Shown: positions 1 to 9,137, counted from the first letter of the stretch. The stretch: DNA of 64,000 nt from Streptomyces sp. CA-278952 (GCF_028747205.1 NZ_CP112880.1:1922001-1986000); one strand, 5' to 3'. The notes: a model not told the origin generated them from the letters alone. Numbers and translations: made by a program.

Positions 1-79
1 TCCAGGCGGCGAAGACGCGCTGCTGAGGGGCGTGCAGGACGCGGGTGAGGTCGATGCCCTCACGGGTGCCACCGGTCAT
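1..79 (-). CDS. START/SRPBCC (AHSA1-like) protein, N-terminal fragment
   Basis: Only the first 26 codons lie in the window; the gene runs off the left edge. The ATG at 79 has an AAGGA element 8 nt upstream. The product begins MTGGTREGIDLTRVLHAPQQ and continues RVFAAW. This resembles the opening beta strand and helix of AHSA1/SRPBCC proteins, where 'apxexVFaAW' is common. These are small START-fold proteins of varied, often unknown, function. A GTG two codons further upstream is an alternative start. The call is an inference from a short segment and could be wrong at family level. Confidence 0.5.
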   Translation of the reverse strand, partial: MTGGTREGIDLTRVLHAPQQRVFAAW

Positions 80-183
80 GATCACGGTCCTTGTCCGATC
101 CGGCCGTTCCGCGCCGCCGGAGCGCCGGGCGCGGGGTTGTCCGCCTCCAGCTTGCCCCGCCCGTCGCCCTCCTGCCACGCCGG

Positions 184-1392
184 TCAGGGGGCCAGCAGCT
201 CCGCGAGGGTCTCGTACGCCTGCTCCCACCCCCACGCCTCGCGGACCCACGCCCGGCCCTTCTCCCCCATCGCCCGGGACCCCGCCCGGTCCCGCAGCAA
301 CGCCACGAGCCGGTCCGCGACGGCGGCGACGTCGCGCCCGTCGACCACGTGCCCCGTCTCCCCGTCCCGTACGGTGTCCGGCGCGCCGCCCGAGTCGCCG
401 ACGAGGACCGGCAGCCCGGCGGCGGCGGCCTCCAGGAAGACGATGCCCAGCCCCTCCACCTCCAGGCCCCCTCTGCGGGTGCGGCACGGCATCGCGAAGA
501 CGTCGCAGGCCGCGTAGTGCTCCGGCATCGCCGCGTGCGGCTGCCCGCCCGCGAGGACCACCCCGTCCGCGACCCCGGTGTCCGCGGCGAGCCGGCGCAG
601 GGTCCGGGCGTAGGGTCCGTCGCCGGTCAGCAGGAGCACGGCGTCGGGCACCGCGCGCCGCACGGCGGGCAGGGCGCGGATCAGGGTGTCCTGGCCCTTG
701 CGCGGGACGAGCCGCGCCGCGCAGAGGATCACGGGCCGCCCGCCCAGGCCGTACCGCTCGCGGACGCCGGCCCCCGGAGGGCCTATGCCGTCCCACGCCC
801 CGGACCGTTCGGCGTCGCGCGCCTCCTCCCGTACGGCTTCGCGCGCCGCTTCCCGTACGCCGAACGCCTCCGCGTCCACCCCCGGCGCCAGGCGCACCAT
901 GCGGCGGGCGGCGGCCGGGCCGAGTGCGGCGGCGATGGGCGCGCGGGTCGCCTCGCCCAGATAGGTCACCACGTCGGTACGGTCGCCGATCCGCCGCAGC
1001 AGTGCAAGGGTCCCGGGCGTGCGGGCCCACCACACCTCGTGCCCGTGCGTCGTGGCCACGGCCCTCCGCACCCCGCTCTCCCGGCGCAGCCGGTCCGCCA
1101 GGAGCCCGAGCGGTGCGGCGGCCCCGAACCAGACGCTGTCGCAGCCGTGGTGGCGGGCGATCTCCACCGCGCGGGCGGCGACGCGTGGGACCGGGAGCAG
1201 GGTGCGGGCCGGGTCGCGGACCACGGGGTGGGGCAGGGCGGCGTCATGGGCGGCAGCCCCGGGTTCGGCGGAGGTGTGGACGACGACGGAGTCCGTGGGG
1301 AACCGGCTGGTCATGGCGTGGACGAAGGTCTCGATGCCGCCCTGGCGGGGCGGGAAGTCGTTGGTCACCACGAGAGTGCGGCTGCGTGTCAT
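184..1392 (-). CDS. GT4 family glycosyltransferase, PimB-like mannosyltransferase
   Basis: The product is 402 aa with a GT-B fold. Its N-terminus, VVTNDFPPRQGGIETFVHAM, is the glycine-rich acceptor-side motif of GT4 enzymes. The C-terminal half has the donor-binding stretch LTGDGP near residue 256 and the E-x7-E motif at Glu313/Glu321. Closest remembered relatives are GDP-mannose-dependent phosphatidylinositol mannosyltransferases (PimB/PimC type) acting at the inner face of the membrane. Residues about 177-207 form an Ala/Arg/Glu-rich insertion made of near-repeats (EAAREAVREEARDAE). The start overlaps the stop of the upstream membrane-protein gene as ATGA, so the two were once translationally coupled. 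Acceptor specificity cannot be read from sequence. Confidence 0.85.
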   Translation of the reverse strand: MTRSRTLVVTNDFPPRQGGIETFVHAMTSRFPTDSVVVHTSAEPGAAAHDAALPHPVVRDPARTLLPVPRVAARAVEIARHHGCDSVWFGAAAPLGLLADRLRRESGVRRAVATTHGHEVWWARTPGTLALLRRIGDRTDVVTYLGEATRAPIAAALGPAAARRMVRLAPGVDAEAFGVREAAREAVREEARDAERSGAWDGIGPPGAGVRERYGLGGRPVILCAARLVPRKGQDTLIRALPAVRRAVPDAVLLLTGDGPYARTLRRLAADTGVADGVVLAGGQPHAAMPEHYAACDVFAMPCRTRRGGLEVEGLGIVFLEAAAAGLPVLVGDSGGAPDTVRDGETGHVVDGRDVAAVADRLVALLRDRAGSRAMGEKGRAWVREAWGWEQAYETLAELLAP

Positions 1393-2439
1393 CGGGAGGC
1401 CTGCTTCCGTCGGGGTACGCGTGCGGCGCGCACCCGTTCTCGTATGCGATGGGGGTGGGCGGGCGGGTGCTGGGCGAGGGCCCAGGCCGCGAGGACCAGC
1501 GGGTGCACCAGATAGCCGAACCGGCTCGCGGGCATGAACGCGATGGCCAGGAGCAGTCCGAGGGCGAGCCGTACGGCGGCGGCCGACGCCGTCGCCGGGG
1601 GCCGGGCGATCAGGGAGCCGACGAGGAGCAGGGCGCTCACCCCGAGCAGCAGCAGAGCCAGGGTCCGGCCACCGGGGACCTGGGCGGCGAGCAGATGACC
1701 GGGGAACGGGCTGGCGGCGGACGAGACCGCTCCGGTGAGCCCGAGGGGGAAGTCAACGACATGGGTCCGGAAGGCTCCCGGGTCGCGCAGGGCGGCGGGC
1801 AGGACGAGCCCGGCGGCGGTGAGCAGGGCGGCGAGCCCGCAGCGCAGGGCGGCGCGGCTCCCCCGGCGGCCGTCGTCCTCGAAGCCCGCGTGACTCCGGC
1901 GGCCGTCGCGGGAGGCCGTGGCGAGCAGGGCGAGGGCCACCGGCACCGCCGGCCACGCGGTCCACTTGAGGGCGGCGGCCAGCCCGAGCGCCAGCCCGGC
2001 CCGGCCCGGCCGCCCCCGCCCCGCCCCGCCCCGCCCCGGCCAGCCCCAGGCACATCAGCCCGGCCACCGGCAGATCGACGCCGCCGACCGCGAGCGGCAG
2101 CGCCACCAGCGGGCAGGCGGCGAGCCACCGGGGCGCCTTCCGGCGGGCCCCCGCCGGAAGGGCGAGGGCGAACGCGCCGAGGAAGGCGGCGCCCATCCAC
2201 AGCCGGGGGTCGGTGAACGGCCCGGGCCCGGCCACCGCCTCCGGGATCCCGAAGGCCGCCATGCCGGGGAGATACGGGTTGAAGTCCTCGGGCACGGCGG
2301 GCCGTTCGAGGTAGGGCGTGCCCTCGGAGAGCAGGAGCCCCGCGGAGCGGGCGACGACATCGACCTCCAACTGCGCCCGGTCCACGGCGAGAAGCACCAG
2401 CAGGGGCAGCAGCACCGCGACCCGGCAGCGGGTCAGCAC
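1389..2439 (-). pseudogene. frameshifted polytopic membrane protein (GT87/DUF2029-like)
   Basis: Two overlapping minus-strand frames make one protein. The N-terminal part (from GTG 2439) reads a hydrophobic helix, then a segment ending EDFNPYLPGMAAFG, typical of actinobacterial polyprenol-phosphate-mannose-dependent GT87/DUF2029 membrane proteins. It stays in frame to about 2041. The C-terminal part, LALGLAAALKWTAWP onwards, is in another frame and ends at 1389 overlapping the glycosyltransferase start (ATGA). The change of frame falls in a run of GGGGC repeats (plus-strand 2011-2040), a likely slippage or sequencing-error site. The remaining N-terminus looks short for the family, as only one helix precedes the DVVARS segment, and the GTG has no spaced Shine-Dalgarno. 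Either a real pseudogene or an assembly indel. Confidence 0.6.
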
Positions 2440-2671
2440 TCCCCCGCCGCGCTCGATCGACGGGCTGACCGCGCGCGAGGCGGAGGTGCTCGTCCTGATC
2501 GCGCGGGGCCTGTCCAACGCGGACATCGCCGACCGGCTGACCATCACCGACCACACGGTGAAGACCCACATCAACCGGCTGTTCGCGAAGATGGAGCTGC
2601 GGGACCGGGCGCAGGCGGTGATCCTGGCGTACGAACGGGGGCTGGTGGTGGCGGGGACACAGGCTCCCTAG
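2438..2671 (+). pseudogene. LuxR/NarL response regulator, C-terminal HTH remnant
   Basis: This frame encodes [20 protein letters not shown] and continues through [10 protein letters not shown] and [18 protein letters not shown], a complete GerE-type helix-turn-helix with the usual tail of NarL-family response regulators. The phospho-receiver domain that should precede it is absent. Upstream codons in the same frame are antisense to the membrane-protein gene and have no receiver features. No start codon or ribosome site is evident at the domain edge. The reading frame ends at 2671, overlapping the convergent thiQ stop by three bases. It is best read as the surviving 3' end of a regulator gene after a deletion. 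Confidence 0.75.
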
Positions 2672-3717
2672 GAGGCGTCCGCCTCGGGAGCGTCCGCCCC
2701 GGTCGCCAGCACCACCGTCTCCGCGGCGTCGAAGCGGACGCCCACGACCGCGCCCTCGTCCGGGGTGTCCCGCAGGGCGCACTCGGCCTCCAGCACCGGC
2801 GCGTTCTCGGGTATCAGCCGTACGGTCACGTGGTTCCCCCGGAAGGTGCGGACGCCGACCGTGCAGCGCAGGCCGTCCTCAGGAGCGCCGATCAGGACGC
2901 CGGCGGGCCGGACCAGCAGATCCACCTCGCCCTGCGGGGAGCCCCCGGGAACCGGGACCTTGCCCCAGGCGGTGGCGGCGGCCCCTCCGGTGACGCTCGC
3001 CCCGGTGACGTTGTCGAAGCCGAGGAAGCGGGCGACGAACGCCGAGGCGGGGCGCTGCCAGACGTCCAGCGGGCTGCCCTCCTGCGCGATCCGGCCGTCC
3101 CGCATCACGACGACCCGGTCGGCGAGCGCGAACGCCTCGCCCTGGTCGTGCGTGACGGCCAGCACGGTGGTGCCCAACTCCTGGAACAGGGTGCGCAGTT
3201 CGACGACGAGGCGTTCGCGGAGGCTGCGGTCGAGCTGGCCGAGCGGCTCGTCCAGCATCAGGAGCTTCGGGCGCGGGGCCAGCGCGCGGGCCAGGGCGAC
3301 GCGCTGCTGCTCACCGCCGGACAGCGCGGCGACCGCGCGGCGTTCGGCCCCGGGCAGACCGACCAGCTCCAGCAGTTCACGGACGCGGTGCCCGGTCTCG
3401 GCCCGCCCGACGCCGTGCATCCGGAGCCCGAAGGCGACGTTGGCGCCGACGTCCCGGTGCGGGAAGAGCTGGTGGTCCTGGAACATCAGGCCGAGGCCGC
3501 GCCGGTGCACCGGGACGCCGCTCTGGTCCTGTCCGGCCAGCAGGACCCGGCCGCCGTCCATGGGCTGGAGCCCGGCGACGGCCCGGAGCAGGGTGGACTT
3601 CCCACTGCCGCTGGGACCGAGCAGGCAGACGATCCGGTGATCGGCGACCTCCAGGTCGACCGCGTCCAGCGCCGTCCGCTTCCCGAACCGCACGGTGGCT
3701 TCCCGCAAGCTCAGCAT
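2668..3717 (-). CDS. thiQ: thiamine ABC transporter ATP-binding protein
   Basis: The product is a 349-aa ABC ATPase that powers thiamine import together with ThiP and ThiB. Walker A is GPSGSGKST at residues 34-42, the signature is [15 protein letters not shown], and Walker B is [12 protein letters not shown], followed by the switch histidine in VTHDQGE. A C-terminal TOBE-like region (about 240-349) makes it longer than E. coli ThiQ, as is common in actinobacteria. The ATG at 3717 is 5 bp downstream of the thiP stop, so it is the third gene of thiB-thiP-thiQ. Substrate is inferred from ThiB and the TPP riboswitch upstream; alone it could be called a generic Fe3+/spermidine-type ATPase. Confidence 0.85.
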   Translation of the reverse strand: MLSLREATVRFGKRTALDAVDLEVADHRIVCLLGPSGSGKSTLLRAVAGLQPMDGGRVLLAGQDQSGVPVHRRGLGLMFQDHQLFPHRDVGANVAFGLRMHGVGRAETGHRVRELLELVGLPGAERRAVAALSGGEQQRVALARALAPRPKLLMLDEPLGQLDRSLRERLVVELRTLFQELGTTVLAVTHDQGEAFALADRVVVMRDGRIAQEGSPLDVWQRPASAFVARFLGFDNVTGASVTGGAAATAWGKVPVPGGSPQGEVDLLVRPAGVLIGAPEDGLRCTVGVRTFRGNHVTVRLIPENAPVLEAECALRDTPDEGAVVGVRFDAAETVVLATGADAPEADAS

Positions 3718-3722
3718 CTCGT

Positions 3723-5447
3723 TCAGAACTCCCCGGATCGGTCGGTGCGGATACGTTCGAGGAGCAGCAGCGACACCGCGCACACCAGCATCAGGATCGT
3801 GCTGAGGGCCATCGCCTGCCCGTAGTTGAGCTCCCCGGACCGGCCCAGCAGCCGGGCCACGGCGACCGGCAGGGTCGGGTTGTCGGGCCGGGCGATGAAG
3901 ACCGTCGCGCCGAACTCCCCGAGGGAGACGGCGAAGGCGAAGCCCGCCGCGACCAGCACCGCCCGCCGCACCAACGGCAGATCGACCTCCCGCCAGGCCC
4001 GCAGCGGGGAGGCCCCCAGCACGGCTGCGGCCTCCCGCAGCCGGTCGTCGACCGCGCGCAGTACGGGCAGCATGGTCCGTACGACGAAGGGGACGCCGAC
4101 CAGCGCCTGGGCCAGCGGGACCAGGATCCAGGAGGTCCGCAGGTCGAGCGGCGGCTCGTCCAGGGTGATCAGGAAGCCGAAGCCGACGGTGACGGCGGAC
4201 ACCCCGAGCGGCAGCATCAGCAGCGCGTCGAAGCCGCGGACCAGCGGCCCCGCCCGCCGGGTCAGGGCCGCCGCCGCGAGCCCGCCGACGACGAGCGCGA
4301 TGAGCGTCGCGACGAGCGCGTACCGCAGGGAGTTGCCGACGGCCTCCAGCGGCGGGACCAGGAAGGTGGAGGAGCCGCCGGACCCGGCCGACTGGAGGGC
4401 CCGGTAGTAGCCGAAGCCGTACCCGCCGGATCCGGCAGCCCCGTCGGCTCCGTCGGCTCCGTCGGCTCCGTCGAAGGAACGCTCCACGAGCACCCCGAGC
4501 GGCAGCAGGATCAGCAGCAGCGCGGTGAGCAGGACGCCGCCGAGCAGCACCCACTGCCCGGCGCCACGCGGCCGGCGCGAGGTCTGCGCCGGGTCGACGA
4601 GCTTCAGCGCCCGCTCCCGGCGGCGTACGGTCACGGCGTGCACGGCCAGGATCGCGCCGACCGCGACGAACTGCACCAGGGTCAGCACGGCCGCCGTGGG
4701 CAGGTCCAGCAGCTGCGCGGTCTGCCGGTAGACCTCCACCTCCAGGGTGGCGTACGCGGGTCCGCCGAGGATCTGTACGACGCCGAAGGAGGTGAAGGTG
4801 AAGAGGAAGACCATCAGCGCGGCGGCGGCGACGGCCGGGGCGAGCGCGGGCAGCGTCACCCGGCGGAAGGCGGCGAACCGTCCGGCGCCGAGCACCCGGG
4901 CGGCCTCCTCCTGCCGGGGGTCCAGCTGGGACCAGAGCCCGCCCACCGTCCGTACGACCACGGCGTAGTTGAAGAAGACGTGGGCCAGCAGGATCGCCCA
5001 CACGGTGGTGTCCAGACGGACGCCCCACAGTTCGTCGAGGAGCCCGCCCCGCCCCAGCAGCGCCAGGAACGCGGTACCGACGACGACGGTGGGCAGCACG
5101 AACGGCACCGTGACGACCGCCCGCAGCAGCTGCTTGCCGGGGAAGTCGAACCGGGCGAAGACATACGCCCCGGGCAGGGCGATCAGCAGGGTGAGCGCGG
5201 TCGAGGCGAGGGCCTGCCAGGTGGTGAACCAGAGGACGTCGAGGATGTCCGGGCGGGCCAGCACCTCGCCGATCCGCCCGAACTGCCAGTCGCCTCCCGC
5301 CTTGAGCCCGCGGCCGACGATGGCGGTCACGGGATAGGCGAAGAACAGCGCGAAGAACGCGACGGGCACGGCCATCAGGCCGAGCCGCAGCGCGGCCCCG
5401 CGCCGCCCGGACCGGTGCCGTTCCCGGGAGGCCTCGGCGGTCTTCAC
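3723..5447 (-). CDS. thiP: thiamine ABC transporter permease (fused dimer)
   Basis: The product is about 574 aa with two tandem BPD_transp_1 permease halves, each with six or so hydrophobic segments. EAA-loop-like stretches occur in both halves (EEAARVLGAG and REAAAVLGAS), where the ATPase ThiQ docks. The halves are joined by a charged cytosolic stretch. The extracytoplasmic part of the second half carries an acidic Gly-rich repeat GADGADGADGA (around 4440-4475). I chose GTG 5447, 8 bp after the thiB stop; an in-frame GTG at 5492 would overlap thiB by 37 bp. Neither has a good Shine-Dalgarno, so translation is probably coupled to thiB. Confidence 0.85.
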   Translation of the reverse strand: MKTAEASRERHRSGRRGAALRLGLMAVPVAFFALFFAYPVTAIVGRGLKAGGDWQFGRIGEVLARPDILDVLWFTTWQALASTALTLLIALPGAYVFARFDFPGKQLLRAVVTVPFVLPTVVVGTAFLALLGRGGLLDELWGVRLDTTVWAILLAHVFFNYAVVVRTVGGLWSQLDPRQEEAARVLGAGRFAAFRRVTLPALAPAVAAAALMVFLFTFTSFGVVQILGGPAYATLEVEVYRQTAQLLDLPTAAVLTLVQFVAVGAILAVHAVTVRRRERALKLVDPAQTSRRPRGAGQWVLLGGVLLTALLLILLPLGVLVERSFDGADGADGADGAAGSGGYGFGYYRALQSAGSGGSSTFLVPPLEAVGNSLRYALVATLIALVVGGLAAAALTRRAGPLVRGFDALLMLPLGVSAVTVGFGFLITLDEPPLDLRTSWILVPLAQALVGVPFVVRTMLPVLRAVDDRLREAAAVLGASPLRAWREVDLPLVRRAVLVAAGFAFAVSLGEFGATVFIARPDNPTLPVAVARLLGRSGELNYGQAMALSTILMLVCAVSLLLLERIRTDRSGEF

Positions 5448-5455
5448 GCCGGGCT

Positions 5456-6550
5456 CTACTTCAGGACCAGCGACTGCCACGACTGGATCCACTGCTCACG
5501 GTTGGCGGTGATCTTCTCGGGTGCGACGGTGGGAGGCGTGTCGATCTTCTCGCCGAACTTCGTGAACAGCTCGGGGAGGGCCGCGTCCTTCACGACCGGG
5601 TTCACGAACATGTTCAGCGGCATGTCCTCCTGGAACGTTTTGCTGATCATGAAGTCCAGCAGCGCCTTGCCGCCCGCCTCGTTCTTCGCCCCGGTCAGCA
5701 GCCCCGCGTACTCGGTCTGCCGGAAGCAGGTGCCGGTGGCGACCCCGGTGGGCGCCTCCTTCGGCTGCGGGTCGGCGTAGAGCACCTCGACGGGCGGGCT
5801 GGAGGCGTAACTGACGACGAGCGGCCGGTCGGCGTTGGCCTTCTTGCCGCCCGCGGAGCCGGAGAACTCCTCGTTGTACGCCTGCTCCCAGCCGTCGACG
5901 ACTTTGACGCCGTTGGCCTTCAGCTTCTTCCAGTACGCCTCGTAGCCGTCCTCGCCCTGGGCGGCGATGGTGCCGAGGAGGAAGCCGAGGCCGGGCGAGG
6001 AGCCGGCGGCGTTCTCGGTGACGAGGAGGTTCTTGTACGCGGGCTTCAGCAGGTCATCGAAGGTCTTCGGCGGGGCGAGCTTCTTGTCGGCGAAGTACTG
6101 CTTGTCGTAGTTGACGCAGATGTCGCCGGTGTCGACGGGCGTGACCCGCATCTTCTCGTCCGTCTGTGTGTCCGCCGCGACCGTGTCCAGGCCCTTGGCC
6201 TCGTACGCGGTGAACAGACCGTTGTCGAGGGCGCGGGAGAGCAGGGTGTTGTCGACGCCGAAGAAGACGTCGCCGCGCGGGGAGCCCTTGGTCAGGATCT
6301 CCTGGTTGAGCGCGGCTCCGGCGTCGCCGCTCTTGAGGATCTCGACCTTGTAGCCGGTCTCCTTCGTGAACGCCTTCAGCACCTTGTCCGACACGTTGAA
6401 GGAGTCGTGGCTGACCAGGGTCACGGTCTTCGAGGCCGGGCCCTTGGACTCCCCGGGGCCGGCGGAACCGTCGTCGCCGCAGCCCGCGAGCACGGTGACG
6501 CCGAGAGCGGCGGCGAGCGCGGTCGCCGCGTACTTCGTGGTGGTGTTCAT
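5456..6550 (-). CDS. thiB: thiamine-binding lipoprotein of ABC importer
   Basis: The product is 364 aa. The N-terminus is a lipoprotein signal peptide: MNTTTK, a hydrophobic core, then the lipobox VLAGC, so the protein is anchored to the outer face of the membrane. The mature part is a type-2 periplasmic-binding fold, including TLVSHDSFNVS, GVDNTLLSRAL and YASSPPVEVLYADP, all familiar in thiamine/TPP-binding ThiB proteins. The ATG at 6550 is preceded by a strong AGGAGGAATCAC Shine-Dalgarno; an upstream in-frame start at 6628 would read through this site and the leader. It is the first gene of the thiBPQ operon and lies about 100 nt downstream of a TPP riboswitch. Confidence 0.93.
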   Translation of the reverse strand: MNTTTKYAATALAAALGVTVLAGCGDDGSAGPGESKGPASKTVTLVSHDSFNVSDKVLKAFTKETGYKVEILKSGDAGAALNQEILTKGSPRGDVFFGVDNTLLSRALDNGLFTAYEAKGLDTVAADTQTDEKMRVTPVDTGDICVNYDKQYFADKKLAPPKTFDDLLKPAYKNLLVTENAAGSSPGLGFLLGTIAAQGEDGYEAYWKKLKANGVKVVDGWEQAYNEEFSGSAGGKKANADRPLVVSYASSPPVEVLYADPQPKEAPTGVATGTCFRQTEYAGLLTGAKNEAGGKALLDFMISKTFQEDMPLNMFVNPVVKDAALPELFTKFGEKIDTPPTVAPEKITANREQWIQSWQSLVLK

Positions 6551-6648
6551 GTGATTCCTCCTGGAGATGACCAGGAAGAGACGCGGCCCCGCCCGCTGTC
6601 CGGCGAACCGGAAGCGGGCAGGGCGCAACAGCTTGAGTAAGGTCCGAA

Positions 6649-6737
6649 CTTCCTACCCGGAATGACCCGGGCGAGGTTCAGAGGGTCTGCGGCCAACCTG
6701 TCCTTGGTGCCGCACTCTCAGCGCTGTGGCGCTCCCC
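6649..6737 (-). promoter_or_regulatory. TPP (THI-box) riboswitch in thiB leader
   Basis: Read on the minus strand, the element contains the conserved blocks of the thiamine pyrophosphate aptamer in order. A GGGG-rich 5' arm is followed by GCUGAGAGUGCGGC (the P2/P3 'CUGAGA' box), then GACCCUCUGAACCU (the thi-box 'ACCCUUUGAACCUGA' block), then CCGGGUCAUUCCGG and the closing UAGGAAG. It ends about 100 nt before the thiB start. Thiamine pyrophosphate binding is expected to lower expression of thiBPQ. Because the aptamer is well separated from the Shine-Dalgarno, I cannot tell whether control is transcriptional or translational. Confidence 0.95.
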
Positions 6738-6835
6738 TGTCGGAATATGAAGTTGATTTCCAGCCCAGGCTACACCGGCGGATTTCGGACGCCCGGGCGA
6801 GGCCGGCACGCGGAGTCCGCCGACCCGGGAGTCGG

Positions 6836-7942
6836 CTAGCGCTCGGAGGCCGCGAGTTGCCCGCAGGCCCCGTCGATTTCCTGGCCGCGGGTGTCCCGGA
6901 CGGTGACGGGCACGCCGTGGGCGGCGATGGCCTCGACGAAGGCCTTCTCGTCCTCGGGCCGCGAGGCGGTCCACTTCGAGCCGGGCGTGGGGTTCAGCGG
7001 GATCAGGTTGACGTGCACCCGCTTGCCCTTGAGCAGCCGGCCGAGCCGGTCGCCCCGCCAGGCCTGGTCGTTGATGTCCCGGATCAAGGCGTACTCGATG
7101 GAGATCCGGCGGCCGGACTTCTCCGCGTACTCCCAGGCGGCGTCCAGCACCTCGCGGACGTTCCACCGGGTGTTGACGGGGACCAGGGTGTCGCGCAGCT
7201 CGTCGTCCGGGGCGTGCAGCGAGACGGCGAGACGGCACTTGAAGCCCTCGTCGGCGAAGCGCAGCATGGCCGGGACGAGGCCCACGGTGGAGACGGTGAT
7301 CCCGCGCTGCGAGAGGCCGAGACCGTCCGGCTCCGGGTCGGTGAGACGGCGGATCGCGCCGACCACACGGTTGTAGTTGGCGAGCGGCTCGCCCATGCCC
7401 ATGAAGACGATGTTGGACAGCCGCGCGGGCCCCCCGGGCACCTCGCCGTCGCGCAGGGCGCGCATGCCGTCGACGATCTGGTGCACGATCTCGGCGGTCG
7501 ACAGATTGCGGTCGAGGCCGGCCTGCCCGGTGGCGCAGAAGGGGCAGTTCATACCGCAGCCGGCCTGTGAGGAGATGCACATCGTGACGCGGTCGGGGTA
7601 GCGCATGAGGACGGACTCGACGAGCGTCCCGTCGTGCAGCTTCCACAGGGTCTTGCGCGTGGTGTCGTCGTCGCAGCTGATGTGCCGCATCACGGACATC
7701 AGGTCGGGGAACAGCGCCTCGGCGAGCTTCTCCCGCGATCCGGCCGGGATGTTCGTCCACTCGGCCGGGTCGGCCGCGTACCGCGCGAAGTAGTGCTGCG
7801 AGAGCTGCTGGGCGCGGAACGGCTTCTCACCGGTCGCGGCGACCGCTTCCTTGCGCTCGGCGGGCGTGAGGTCGGCGATGTGCCGCGGCGGCTTCTTGGA
7901 TCCGCGGGGCGCGACGAAAGTGAGTTCTCCGGGCTTAGGCAT
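6836..7942 (-). CDS. rlmN: 23S rRNA (adenine2503-C2)-methyltransferase / tRNA m2A37 enzyme
   Basis: The product is a 368-aa radical-SAM enzyme that methylates C2 of A2503 in 23S rRNA and, in some bacteria, A37 of tRNAs. The cluster-binding motif is C129-x3-C133-x2-C136 within [13 protein letters not shown]. The glycine-rich SAM loop is [12 protein letters not shown]. The C-terminal cysteine of the methyl-transfer mechanism is Cys360 in [10 protein letters not shown]. The length is normal for the family. It is the last gene of the rpsB-tsf-pyrH-frr-cdsA-rlmN run, separated from cdsA by a hairpin. The ATG at 7942 follows a GGAT-type weak ribosome site. Confidence 0.95.
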   Translation of the reverse strand: MPKPGELTFVAPRGSKKPPRHIADLTPAERKEAVAATGEKPFRAQQLSQHYFARYAADPAEWTNIPAGSREKLAEALFPDLMSVMRHISCDDDTTRKTLWKLHDGTLVESVLMRYPDRVTMCISSQAGCGMNCPFCATGQAGLDRNLSTAEIVHQIVDGMRALRDGEVPGGPARLSNIVFMGMGEPLANYNRVVGAIRRLTDPEPDGLGLSQRGITVSTVGLVPAMLRFADEGFKCRLAVSLHAPDDELRDTLVPVNTRWNVREVLDAAWEYAEKSGRRISIEYALIRDINDQAWRGDRLGRLLKGKRVHVNLIPLNPTPGSKWTASRPEDEKAFVEAIAAHGVPVTVRDTRGQEIDGACGQLAASER

Positions 7943-7969
7943 GGTTCATCCAGTGTCGCAGACAGACGG

Positions 7970-8006
7970 GTGAGGGCCCGCCGCCCTGTGGACGACGGAC
8001 CCTCAC
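7970..8006 (-). terminator. hairpin between cdsA and rlmN
   Basis: GTGAGGGCCC (7970-7979) pairs with GGACCCTCAC (7997-8006) with one mismatch around a 17-nt loop. There is no T-run, so it may act as a partial terminator or mRNA 3' stabiliser after cdsA. Confidence 0.5.
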
Positions 8007-8051
8007 TCGTTAAACGTGCAGGTGGGACAGAGTGCCGGGATGCCGAGGCGG

Positions 8052-9137
8052 TCAGCCGGAGCCGACGAACAGCACCAGCAGCAGCCAGACGACCGGCGCG
8101 GTCGGCAGGAGCGAGTCCAGCCGGTCCATGATGCCGCCGTGGCCGGGGAGCAGGGTGCCCATGTCCTTGATCCCGAGGTCGCGCTTGATCATGGACTCGC
8201 CCAGGTCGCCGAGGGTCGCGCTGGCCGCGACCGCGAGGCCGAGCAGCAGTCCCTGCCACCAGGCGCCGTCGTCGATCAGAAACTCCATGCACAGGGCGCC
8301 GGCGACCATCGCGAAGGCGACCGCCCCGAGCAGGCCCTCGCGGGTCTTGCCGGGGCTGATGCGCGGGGCGAGCTTGTGCGTCCCGAAGCGCCAGCCGACC
8401 GCGTACGCCCCCGTGTCGCTGACCACGGTGAGGATCAGGAAGGTCAGGACCCGCCACGACCCGTCGTCCGCCGTCAGCATCAGGGCGACGAAGGTGGCCA
8501 GGAAGGGTACGTAGAACGCCGCGAAGACCCCGGCCGTGACGTCCTTGAGATACCCGTCCGGCGGCTCCGTCATCCGCCAGACCAGCACCGCCAGGGCGGT
8601 CAGGGCCACGGCGATCCAGGCACCCTCGGGCCCCCGCGCGTAACCCGCGACGACCATCGCGGCTCCGCCGACAGCCAACGGCACCAGGGGCGCCTTGATG
8701 CCCTTGCGTTCCTGGAGGCGGGAGGTCAGCTCCCAAAGGCCGACGACGACCGCGGCCACTATCACGCCGATGAAAGCGGCCTTCACGATGAACAGCGAGA
8801 CGCCGATGACGGCGCCGAGACCCACGCCCACCCCTATGGCGGCGCGCAGATCACGCCCCGCGCGCTTCTTCTGCGGCGGAGGCGGCATCGGGGTGGACAT
8901 GGGCTCCTGCGGCTTCTCGTCACGGAACAGGGGGCCGCTGACGTGAGCGGCTTCCCTGTCCCGGTCGTCGCGGCTCTGTGCGTCTCTACCTGCGTCGGGA
9001 ACGTCCGGCACGTTGGGCATGGGCCGAGTCTGCTGGGCGCCATGCACATCGTGGGCAGGACCCGCCGGGGCAGCACTCATCTCGGGCGTGCCCCAGTAAC
9101 CGGCTCCTTGCGGGGCACCCCGGGAAGAGTCGTTCAT
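8052..9137 (-). CDS. cdsA: phosphatidate cytidylyltransferase (CDP-diacylglycerol synthase)
   Basis: The product is 361 aa. It makes CDP-diacylglycerol from phosphatidic acid and CTP, the branch point to phosphatidylinositol, cardiolipin and phosphatidylethanolamine. About 90 N-terminal residues are hydrophilic and Pro/Met-rich, a cytosolic extension common in streptomycetes. Eight or so membrane helices follow. The family signature is near the C-terminus: SPGKTREGLLGA, then GDLGESMIKRDLGIKDMGTL and LPGHGGIMDRLDS. The start overlaps the frr stop (TGATG), so the two are coupled. PlsC and GpsA, two earlier-acting enzymes of phospholipid synthesis, are encoded at the far right of the window. Confidence 0.95.
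   Translation of the reverse strand: MNDSSRGAPQGAGYWGTPEMSAAPAGPAHDVHGAQQTRPMPNVPDVPDAGRDAQSRDDRDREAAHVSGPLFRDEKPQEPMSTPMPPPPQKKRAGRDLRAAIGVGVGLGAVIGVSLFIVKAAFIGVIVAAVVVGLWELTSRLQERKGIKAPLVPLAVGGAAMVVAGYARGPEGAWIAVALTALAVLVWRMTEPPDGYLKDVTAGVFAAFYVPFLATFVALMLTADDGSWRVLTFLILTVVSDTGAYAVGWRFGTHKLAPRISPGKTREGLLGAVAFAMVAGALCMEFLIDDGAWWQGLLLGLAVAASATLGDLGESMIKRDLGIKDMGTLLPGHGGIMDRLDSLLPTAPVVWLLLVLFVGSG

Noticed and set aside
1918..3825. A 635-codon plus-strand frame over the thiQ region
   Set aside because: It is the shadow of thiQ and the membrane-protein gene on the opposite strand. Only the separate-frame LuxR HTH segment at 2438-2671 has real homology.
4436..4476. GADGADGADGA repeat in ThiP as a frameshift or mobile insertion
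   Set aside because: The frame is kept and the repeat sits in an extracytoplasmic loop; it is a short in-frame expansion.
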